64,000 nt of DNA from assembly GCA_018000455.1 (NCBI GenBank), contig JAGNJW010000012.1:83660-147659 (forward strand), read 5' to 3'. Both the position numbers and the translations under genes were made by a program. The DNA is from Acidobacteriota bacterium (GTDB lineage Bacteria; Acidobacteriota; Vicinamibacteria; Vicinamibacterales; UBA2999). Below the pieces are notes generated by a model. It made no database searches and was not told the DNA's origin. It saw nothing but the letters and a program-made list of their open reading frames with translations. Below are positions 57,322-64,000 of the stretch, piece after piece (position 1 is the stretch's first letter; each line of letters opens with the position of its first letter).

Positions 57322-60300
57322 GGCAGGACTCGAACGACGCCCTCATCCTCTCGCCGACCGATCTTTCCTCGTTCCTGGCCTGCCGCCACAAGACCGGACT
57401 GGACCTGGCCGTGGCGCGTGGCGCGCTGGCGAAGCCGGAGTGGAGCGACCCGGTCGGGCAGTCGCTGCGTGAGCGCGGCCTCGAACACGAGCAGCGGTAC
57501 TTGCAGTGGCTGAAGAAGCGCGTGCTGCAGGTGGCGGATCTCTTGGGGCTGTCGTTCGACGAGGCGGAGGCCCGCACCCGCGAGGCGATGGCGCGCGGCA
57601 TGGACGTCATCTATCAGGCGGCACTGGCCGGCGACGGGTGGCGCGGTTACGCGGACGTGCTGGTGCGGGTGGAACGGGCGAGTGCGCTTGGCGTGTGGAG
57701 CTACGAGGCGCACGATACCAAGCTGGCGAAGGAGACGCGCGGCGGCACCATCCTGCAGCTCTCGGCATATTCGGAGCTGCTGGCCGGGATGCAGGGTGTG
57801 GCGCCGGAGGCGTTCCACGTGGTGACGTCGGCGGGGGAGCAGGCCGCGGCGCGCGGAACCGGGTCCGGCGCCTCGACGGGCGCACTCGCAGATGCGCCGT
57901 TTGTCGTCCACAGCTACCGGGTGGCCGACTACGCGGCCTACTACCGGCGCGTGAAGGGGCAGCTCCTGGCGACGCTCGCCGATGGGCACGAGGCGGTCGT
58001 CGGGCGCACCTATCCCGAGCCGGTCGAGGCCTGCGAGCTTTGCCGCTGGTGGACTCGCTGCAACGGGCGTCGGCGCAAGGACGACCATTTGTCGTTCATC
58101 GCCGGCATCGCGCGTGCCCACCGGCGCGAGTTCGAGGCGCAAGGGGCACCCACGCTCGCGGCCGCCGCGGCCCTGCCACATCCGCTGCCGTTCGTGCCCA
58201 CGCGCGGATCGCAGGAGACCTACGAGCGGCTGCGCGATCAGGCACGGCTGCAGCACCAGCAGCGCACGTCACGGCAGCCGGTGCACGAGTTGCTGCCGAT
58301 CGAGCCCTCGCAGGGTCTGTGCCGTCTTCCTGAGCCCTCGCCTGGAGACCTCTTCCTCGATCTGGAAGGAGCGGCCTACGCGCGTGAGGGTGGCCGCGAG
58401 TACCTGTTCGGTCTGTGGTTGAGCGGCGCCTACCAGCGCTGGTGGGCGCACGACGACCACGAAGAACAGCGAGCCTTCGAGCAGGTGATGGATCTCGTCG
58501 AGGCGCGGTGGGCGGCGCATCCTGGCATGCACGTCTACCACTACGCGCCCTACGAGCCCACGGCCTTCAAGCGGCTGATGGGGCGCCACGCCTCACGAGC
58601 CGACCTGCTCGACCGGCTGCTACGCGCCGAACGCTTCGTGGATCTGCTGGCCGTGGTTCGGCAATCGGTGCGCGCCGGAGTCGAGAGCTACTCGATCAAG
58701 CAGCTCGAGCAGTACTACGGCTTCGCTCGGGACGTGCCGCTTACCGACGCGCGCGTGCACCTGCAGACGTTCGAACTGGCGCTCGAAAGCCACGCGGCGT
58801 TGGCCGTGCCGACCGAGACGCGCGAGGCGGTCGAGGGCTACAACAAGGACGACTGCCGCTCCACCGAGGCGCTGCGCGACTGGCTCGAAGGGCTGCGCGC
58901 GGAAGCCGTGGCCGGTGGGGCGGACGTGCCGAGGCCGGAATCGAAGCCTCCCGAGCCGCCCAAGGACGTCGGCGAACTGGAGGCGCGGCAGACGGCGGCA
59001 CGCGAACGGCTGCTCGACGGGCTAGCGCCGGAAGCGACCGCGCCAGAGCATCCCCAGCATCCGCAGTGGTTGCTGGCGTATCTGCTCGACTGGCATCGCC
59101 GCGAAGAGAAGGTGGCCTGGTGGGAACACTTCCGCCTGGCGGCCCTGCCGGCCGACGACCTCTTCGACGAGCAGCACGGCGTCGGCGGCCTCGAGTTCGT
59201 GGCACGCGTGGAGGTCGTCCTCAACAAGAAGACGCAGAAGCCCACCGGCTCGGTCATCGATCGCTATCGCTATCCGCTGCAGGAATCCGAGGTGGGGAAG
59301 GGCGCGGTGAAGCAGCCGGGCGGCGACTCGTTCGGTGAGGTGGTGGCCTACGACCGCATGGCGCGCACGCTCGATATCAAGAAGGGTAAGGGCGTGGCAG
59401 ACGTGCACCCGCCGGCGCTCTTCCAGGCCGATGTCATGGGCACGGCCGCCTTGCAGGAATCCCTGCTGCGGGTGTGTGAGCAGGTGGATGAGGGCGGCTG
59501 CGGGATGGACCTGCTGCATCGCCGTCCGCCGCGGTTCACGACCGGCACGCCGAGTGTCGGCCATGAACCAGGCCACGCTCTCGACCCTCTGCCCGGCGAG
59601 TCGCTCGTCGATCGCGCCAGGCGTCTCGCGCTGCATCTCGATCGCACCACGCTCGCCGTGCAGGGTCCGCCCGGATCCGGCAAGACCTATCTTGGCGCGC
59701 AGATGATCCGCGCCCTCGTCGGGGCGGGGAAGCGGGTGGGCGTCGTGGCGCCGAGCCACAAGGTGATCGTGAACCTGCTCGACGCGGTGGCCGTCCAGGC
59801 GCGCGAGGCAGGCGAGACGATTCGTCTCTCGCGCAAGATCGGCAGCGACGACGAGCCCGCCGATCCGTCGGCGGGCGCCGTCCGCGAGTTCACGGGCAAC
59901 CCCGAGGCCCTGGCTGCCATCACCGGACGCGAGGTGGACGTGCTTGGCGGCACGGCGTGGCTGTGGGCGCGTCCGGAGTTCTCGGATTCGGTGGACGTGC
60001 TCGTCGTGGACGAGGCCGGGCAGTTCTCGTTGGCCAATGCCCTCGCGGTGTCGCCGGCCGCGGCGAGCCTCGTGCTGCTGGGCGATCCGCAGCAGCTGCA
60101 GCAGCCGCAGAAGGGCAGCCATCCCGACGGCGTGGACGTCTCGGCGCTGCAGCACGTGCTCGGCCCGGAGGACGAGGCGCAGACGATGCCGGCCGACCGC
60201 GGCCTCTTCTTGCCCGTCACCTGGCGCATGGCGCCGGCCGTGTGCGCGTTCACGTCCGAGCAGTTCTACGAGGGCAAGCTGGACGCACGGCCCGGCCTCG

Positions 60301-60824
60301 AACGTCAGCGTCTCGCGGGGACCGGCAGCTACGACGGTGCGGGTCTGTGGTGGATGCCGGTCGCGCACGAGGCGAACCGCAACTGGTCCGCCGAAGAGAT
60401 CGACGCCGTGGACGCGCTCGTGACGCGGCTGCTTGCGCCCGGCGTGACGTGGACGAGCGACACGGGCGCGGCGCACCTGCTTGCGCCGGCCGACATCCTG
60501 GTCGTGGCGCCTTACAACGCGCACGTGAACCGGTTGGCCGATCGTCTGGCTGCGCGCGGCGTTCGGGTTGGCACGGTGGACAAGTTCCAGGGGCAGGAAG
60601 CGCCGGTGGTCGTCTTCGCGATGGCCTCGTCGAGTCCCGACGATGCGCCCCGCGGCATGGAGTTCCTCTACAGCCGTCACCGGCTCAACGTGGCGACGTC
60701 GCGGGCCAAGTGCGCGGCATTCGTCGTGGCGAGCCCGGCGCTGCTCGAGCCCGCGTGCCGCACGCCGCGGCAGATGGCGCTGGCCAACGCGCTGTGCCGG
60801 TTCGTGGAGATGGCACACCGCTGA
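57318..60824 (+). CDS. TM0106-type RecB-like nuclease fused to a DNA2-like helicase
   Basis: 1168 residues. The N-terminal domain is a TM0106/RecB-like Cas4-style nuclease (LSPTDLSSFLACRHKTGLDL with one Cys, VWSYEAHDTKLAKET carrying the Asp and Lys positions, and CELCRWWTRC with three more cysteines for an Fe-S cluster). An RNase H-like domain follows (GDLFLDLEGAAYAREGGREY, later YNKDDCRSTEAL). The SF1B helicase has Walker A LAVQGPPGSGKTYLGAQMIR near residue 783, VLVVDEAGQFSLANAL, LLGDPQQLQQPQKG, GTVDKFQGQEAPVVVFAMAS and RLNVATSRAK. It can probably unwind and cut nucleic acid. Translationally coupled to the HigBA-type pair. Confidence 0.9.
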   Translation: MRQDSNDALILSPTDLSSFLACRHKTGLDLAVARGALAKPEWSDPVGQSLRERGLEHEQRYLQWLKKRVLQVADLLGLSFDEAEARTREAMARGMDVIYQAALAGDGWRGYADVLVRVERASALGVWSYEAHDTKLAKETRGGTILQLSAYSELLAGMQGVAPEAFHVVTSAGEQAAARGTGSGASTGALADAPFVVHSYRVADYAAYYRRVKGQLLATLADGHEAVVGRTYPEPVEACELCRWWTRCNGRRRKDDHLSFIAGIARAHRREFEAQGAPTLAAAAALPHPLPFVPTRGSQETYERLRDQARLQHQQRTSRQPVHELLPIEPSQGLCRLPEPSPGDLFLDLEGAAYAREGGREYLFGLWLSGAYQRWWAHDDHEEQRAFEQVMDLVEARWAAHPGMHVYHYAPYEPTAFKRLMGRHASRADLLDRLLRAERFVDLLAVVRQSVRAGVESYSIKQLEQYYGFARDVPLTDARVHLQTFELALESHAALAVPTETREAVEGYNKDDCRSTEALRDWLEGLRAEAVAGGADVPRPESKPPEPPKDVGELEARQTAARERLLDGLAPEATAPEHPQHPQWLLAYLLDWHRREEKVAWWEHFRLAALPADDLFDEQHGVGGLEFVARVEVVLNKKTQKPTGSVIDRYRYPLQESEVGKGAVKQPGGDSFGEVVAYDRMARTLDIKKGKGVADVHPPALFQADVMGTAALQESLLRVCEQVDEGGCGMDLLHRRPPRFTTGTPSVGHEPGHALDPLPGESLVDRARRLALHLDRTTLAVQGPPGSGKTYLGAQMIRALVGAGKRVGVVAPSHKVIVNLLDAVAVQAREAGETIRLSRKIGSDDEPADPSAGAVREFTGNPEALAAITGREVDVLGGTAWLWARPEFSDSVDVLVVDEAGQFSLANALAVSPAAASLVLLGDPQQLQQPQKGSHPDGVDVSALQHVLGPEDEAQTMPADRGLFLPVTWRMAPAVCAFTSEQFYEGKLDARPGLERQRLAGTGSYDGAGLWWMPVAHEANRNWSAEEIDAVDALVTRLLAPGVTWTSDTGAAHLLAPADILVVAPYNAHVNRLADRLAARGVRVGTVDKFQGQEAPVVVFAMASSSPDDAPRGMEFLYSRHRLNVATSRAKCAAFVVASPALLEPACRTPRQMALANALCRFVEMAHR

Positions 60825-60875
60825 CGGACCCGGCCGTAGATGCTGACGCGGGCGCTGAGATATCGGCCGTACGTG

Positions 60876-60912
60876 CGAAGGGCCCGCGACGGCGTCAGTC
60901 GCAGGCCCTTCG
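60876..60912. terminator. Strong convergent hairpin terminator
   Basis: CGAAGGGCC (60876-60884) pairs with GGCCCTTCG (60904-60912) and an inner GCGAC/GTCGC stem continues after one mismatch, giving a 14-bp stem. It lies between the convergent nuclease-helicase and PEGA genes. Confidence 0.6.
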
Positions 60913-60937
60913 GGCAATCACTGTGTGCCGCGGCCGC

Positions 60938-61771
60938 TCACGGCCGGGCGTGGATGGTCACGGTGCGTCCGGGCTCGATATAGACGTCGAAGGCCATGGG
61001 CGGCGCGCCTGGATAGACGTCGATCTCGATCTGATGCTGTCCGGGCTCGAGGTTCAGCCGCTGGAAGATGCCGTCGTAGTCGTCGACCTCGCCGGCGTAG
61101 TAGCCATCCACGAACACCGGGGCATGGCGTGGCGCGTCGACGATGCGCAGTGACCCGTAGGCAAAGCCCGAGGGCAGGGCGTAGTAGCCGTAGTTGCGGC
61201 TGCCGTAGTAGCCAGGGGCGTAGTAGCCGTAGGGGCGGCCGAAGTAGAGATTCACGTTCCAGCCCGAACGGTAGCCGCGCGGCCGGTAGCCGTAGGGCAC
61301 CGCGTAGACTCGCGATGGGCGGGAGTAGCCGCGGGCAACGCGTGACGGCGGCAGGTAGCGGTAGGTGTCGCGTCCGCGGTCGTTGCGCCAGGTGTCGCGT
61401 GACCCGCGTTGTGGTTCCACGCGCCGGTTCTGATCGCGTCCCCGGTCACGGCCCTGAGCGCCGCTCTGGTCACGGCCCTGGTTTCGCGGGCCGACGCTTT
61501 CTCTCGGCACGGCTTCCCGGCGCGGAACCGCCCGCTCGTTGTTGTTGTTGCGGAGACCGCGGTCGGCCTGCGCTTGCCGGCCCTGGCGTTGCTGGCCCCC
61601 GTTGTCGCCGCGCTGGCCGCCGTTGTCTGCGCGTGGCCGCCGGCGCTCGGCGCGCGGCTGGTTTTGCTGATCCCCATCCCCACGACGGCCGCCCTGGGCC
61701 GAGGCCGGAATCGCCGACAGCGCCAACGCGGCGATGACGGCACCCACGGTGCTGACTCTGATGGTGGACAT
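60938..61771 (-). CDS. Secreted PEGA-domain protein
   Basis: 277 residues. Signal peptide VGAVIAALALSAIPASAQ, then a long Arg/Gln/Asn/Gly-rich disordered region (residues ~26-135), a Tyr/Gly-rich stretch (RPYGYYAPGYYGSRNYGYYA) and a C-terminal PEGA domain (GSLRIVDAPRHAPVFVDGYY, AGEVDDYDGIFQRLNLEPGQ, HQIEIDVYPG). PEGA domains occur in surface-associated proteins. Likely exported and possibly part of the cell envelope; no enzymatic role visible. Confidence 0.8.
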   Translation of the reverse strand: MSTIRVSTVGAVIAALALSAIPASAQGGRRGDGDQQNQPRAERRRPRADNGGQRGDNGGQQRQGRQAQADRGLRNNNNERAVPRREAVPRESVGPRNQGRDQSGAQGRDRGRDQNRRVEPQRGSRDTWRNDRGRDTYRYLPPSRVARGYSRPSRVYAVPYGYRPRGYRSGWNVNLYFGRPYGYYAPGYYGSRNYGYYALPSGFAYGSLRIVDAPRHAPVFVDGYYAGEVDDYDGIFQRLNLEPGQHQIEIDVYPGAPPMAFDVYIEPGRTVTIHARP

Positions 61772-61999
61772 GTGCGGGCCTCCACCCTTCTACAGGGCAA
61801 GATGGTTGCCAAACGCCCGCGCGTCGCCGAAGTTTCGAACGCGGTGAATCAGCGCGAGTAAATCGCCCAATTTACGAGTGCGTCGAGGCGTCCCAGCTTC
61901 GCGGACATACGTCGTCGTCCTCGGCCCACCGACCAGGGGCACTGCCGAGGCGCCCGCGCTGCACTCCACAGGTGACAGGCCGCGGTCGGGCCAGGCGCG

Positions 62000-63748
62000 C
62001 TACGCCCGGTGCGAGACGGTGCCGCCGACCACGGTGCGCACGATCTGGATGTCCTTGATCTTCTCGACGTCCACGGTGTGCGGGTCGCCGGCGAGCACCA
62101 CGTAGTCGGCCAGCTTGCCGGCCGTGATCGAGCCCTTCAGCGCTTCTTCGCCCGAGGCCCAGGCGCCGTTGTAGGTGTTGATCGCAATGGCCTCGCTGAC
62201 GCTGACGCGCTGGTTGGCGCCCCAGGTCTTGCCGTCCCAGCCCTTGCGCGTGACCATGCCCTGGATGCCCATGAGCGGCGCGAACGGGCCCGGGCTGAAG
62301 TCCGAGCCGGCGCAGGCGTAGACGCCGGCGTCGAGCATGTCGCGATAGGCCATGCAGCGCTTCATCAGGTCTTCGCCGTAGTACACGAACTTGTCGGGGT
62401 TGTAGTAGGCGTAGGTCGTGAACATGGCCGGCACGGCGCCCAGCGCCTTGATGCGCTTCACCAGATCCGGCGTGATGAGCGTGCAGTGCGTGATCTTCGG
62501 CCGGGCGTCGGCGCGCGGGAAGAGTTGCTGCGCGCGCTCCATCGCCGTGAGGAAGCTGTCGATCGCCACATCGCCGTTGGCGTGCACGTTCACCTGGATG
62601 CCGGCGCGGTGCACGCGCTCGACCCACGCGTTCAGCACCTCCTGCGTCTCGGTGACGTTGCCCTTGTAGGGCGGCGTCACGCCGGGGTAGTTCACGCTGA
62701 GGGCCATGGTGCGTTCCGAGAAGGAGCCGTCGACGGTGTGCTCGGAGGTGGCGCCGAACTTGAGCCACTCGTCGCCGAAGCCGGTCCTGATGCCGGCGGC
62801 GATCATGGCATCGATGACGGCGTTCTGCGGCTCATAGCTCACGCGGTGCAGGAGCTCGCCGCGGGCGCGCACTTCCTGGATGGCGGCCAGGTTGCCGCCC
62901 TCGTGGTGCACGCTCGTGAGGCCGTAGCGGGCGAACTGCTTCGAGATGTGGGCGATGCCGTCGCGGCCGCGCTTCTCGAGTTCGGCGGGGGAGTAGGTGG
63001 GGCGATCGCCGATCTTGCGCAGCGGATCCATCGCCCGGTCGGTGACGCGGCCGTTCAGCTCGCCGTTCGGATCCTTGTCGTAGGTGCCGCCCATCGGATT
63101 GGGCGTGTTCTTGGTGACGCCGGCCATCTCGAAGGCCTTGCTGTTGTAGAAGGACGTGTGGCCGCCGCGGTGGCGCACCACCACGGGATGATCCTTCGAC
63201 ACCTCGTCGAGATCCTTGATGTGGAGACCGCGCGTGTCCTTCACCTTGGTGTCGTCGAAGAAGTAGCCCTCCACCCACGTGCCAGGCGGCGTCTGTTGCG
63301 CGCGCGCCTTCAACTTGCCGACGATGCTCAGGATGCTGACGAACTCCACTTCGAACGGATTGCCGACCAGCACCTCGTAGAGCAGCGTTTCGCCGCCGGC
63401 GTGGTTGTGGCAGTCGATGAAGCCGGGCACGACGGTCATGCCCTTGGCGTCGAAGACCTCGGTGCGGCTGGCCGCCAGGTTGCGGACGTCGGAGGTCGAG
63501 CCGACGGCGACGAAGCGGCCGTCCTTCACGGCGAAGGCCTCGGCGCGCGGGGCGCGGGCGTCCATCGTGTAGATCGTCGCGTTGACGACGACGAGGTCGG
63601 GGGTGAGGTCGCCCGACGGGCTGCGGGCCCCGGCAGCGGGTTGCCCGCCCGGCGCGGGGGCGGCGCCCGCGAACGGGGCGCCCACCAGGCCGGCCATGCC
63701 GATGCCGGTCAGATTCATGAAGTCGCGGCGGCTCTTGTTCGTGCTCAT
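62000..63748 (-). CDS. Tat-exported YtcJ-like amidohydrolase
   Basis: 582 residues from ATG 63748, with AGGCGG just upstream; ATG 63760 is an alternative. Twin-arginine signal SRRDFMNLTGIGMAGLVGAP. Amidohydrolase_3 features: IDCHNHAGGETLL near the first metal site, VRHRGGHTSFYNSKAFEMAG, VNVHANGDVAIDSFLTAMER, KITHCTLITPDLVKRI and CAGSDFSPGPFAPLMGIQGM. YtcJ/NfdA-type enzymes hydrolyse N-substituted formamides and related compounds. The gene is alone with a ~230-bp gap (61772-61999) to the PEGA gene in which I see nothing. Confidence 0.9.
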   Translation of the reverse strand: MSTNKSRRDFMNLTGIGMAGLVGAPFAGAAPAPGGQPAAGARSPSGDLTPDLVVVNATIYTMDARAPRAEAFAVKDGRFVAVGSTSDVRNLAASRTEVFDAKGMTVVPGFIDCHNHAGGETLLYEVLVGNPFEVEFVSILSIVGKLKARAQQTPPGTWVEGYFFDDTKVKDTRGLHIKDLDEVSKDHPVVVRHRGGHTSFYNSKAFEMAGVTKNTPNPMGGTYDKDPNGELNGRVTDRAMDPLRKIGDRPTYSPAELEKRGRDGIAHISKQFARYGLTSVHHEGGNLAAIQEVRARGELLHRVSYEPQNAVIDAMIAAGIRTGFGDEWLKFGATSEHTVDGSFSERTMALSVNYPGVTPPYKGNVTETQEVLNAWVERVHRAGIQVNVHANGDVAIDSFLTAMERAQQLFPRADARPKITHCTLITPDLVKRIKALGAVPAMFTTYAYYNPDKFVYYGEDLMKRCMAYRDMLDAGVYACAGSDFSPGPFAPLMGIQGMVTRKGWDGKTWGANQRVSVSEAIAINTYNGAWASGEEALKGSITAGKLADYVVLAGDPHTVDVEKIKDIQIVRTVVGGTVSHRA

Positions 63749-63753
63749 GCCGC

Positions 63754-63954
63754 CTAACATACGGGGGCGGCGCGCCGTGCGCAAGCGCCAAGCCTCCGCA
63801 CGCCCTGATACGGCAGCCAGCCGGCCGGACCGAGCATGAACGTCAGCACCAGGATGATGGTGCCTGCGGCCCACGCCGTGAGCGCGCTTGGGATGAGCCC
63901 GGCAGGTGCGATGAGCGGCTGGCCCAGCGTTGCCGTGGTCGGCTGTGTCATCAT
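63754..63954 (-). CDS. Possible small membrane protein at the contig end
   Basis: 66 codons with one hydrophobic helix (SALTAWAAGTIILVLTFMLG). The ATG at 63954 lies right beside the poly-C end, so the true start may be missing or distorted. No family recognised; it may not be a real gene. Confidence 0.25.
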   Translation of the reverse strand: MMTQPTTATLGQPLIAPAGLIPSALTAWAAGTIILVLTFMLGPAGWLPYQGVRRLGACARRAAPVC

Positions 63955-63956
63955 GC

Positions 63957-64000
<44 letters not shown>

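Overview
The window is high-GC DNA, most likely from an Acidobacteriota (Vicinamibacteria-like) chromosome or metagenome contig. I infer this from the ADOP-type (FtsX/MacB) permease at the left edge, two secreted amidohydrolases, a PEGA-domain secreted protein and the general style of the flanking genes; no rRNA or tRNA is present to prove it. The last ~45 bases are almost pure C, so the right edge is probably an assembly or sequencing end.

Layout. (1) 1-9.7 kb is ordinary chromosome, mostly on the minus strand: ADOP permease (partial), amidohydrolase, rlmF, metallo-beta-lactamase-fold protein, DUF3553-like protein, Uma2 nuclease, M48 peptidase, a lipoprotein and a coiled-coil protein. (2) 9.8-15.9 kb is an accessory zone: a VapBC/FitAB-type module, an SMC-like ATPase with a small partner, brnTA, a mntA relic, a duplicated 5' piece of the ATPase gene and an intact mntA-hepT pair. 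(3) 16.0-44.8 kb is a co-directional ~28.8 kb defence array. It opens with four translationally coupled genes (AddB-like, AddA-like, RapA/SNF2-like helicase, actin/Hsp70-fold ATPase), then a stand-alone fragment resembling a DrmD helicase N-terminus and a PD-(D/E)XK protein. A second module follows: SNF2 helicase with DUF3883, DUF932 protein, DUF1156 methyltransferase, Swt1-HEPN/DUF499 ATPase, a small conserved protein, a Ser/Thr kinase fused to a beta-helix, a DUF262 (GmrSD-like) protein and a DUF3883 nuclease-like protein. (4) 45-57.3 kb is a toxin-antitoxin-rich zone with a PARG-like gene, Fic, HicB, HigBA, MazEF, VapBC and BrnTA, many truncated, frameshifted or reduced to relics. (5) 56.7-60.8 kb is an operon of a HigBA-type pair and a large TM0106-type nuclease/DNA2-like helicase. 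(6) 60.9 kb to the end returns to ordinary genes.

How the genes may work together (inference). The DUF1156 methyltransferase, DUF499 ATPase and DUF3883 helicase form a recognised type of defence-island module: methylation could mark self, with the helicase, HEPN/ATPase, kinase and DUF262/DUF3883 nuclease-like proteins acting as sensor, signal and effector arms. The upstream AddB-AddA-SNF2-actin-like operon adds a DNA-end resection machine coupled to a remodeller and a chaperone-like ATPase. I do not know this arrangement as a named system and consider it the best candidate for something undescribed.

A second notable signal is a 213-bp element present in two full copies (2843-3055 and 50771-50983) plus one truncated copy (49995-50037). 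Its ends form a ~28-bp stem, and an internal stem shows a compensatory base-pair change between copies, so it is a structured mobile repeat or a non-coding RNA.
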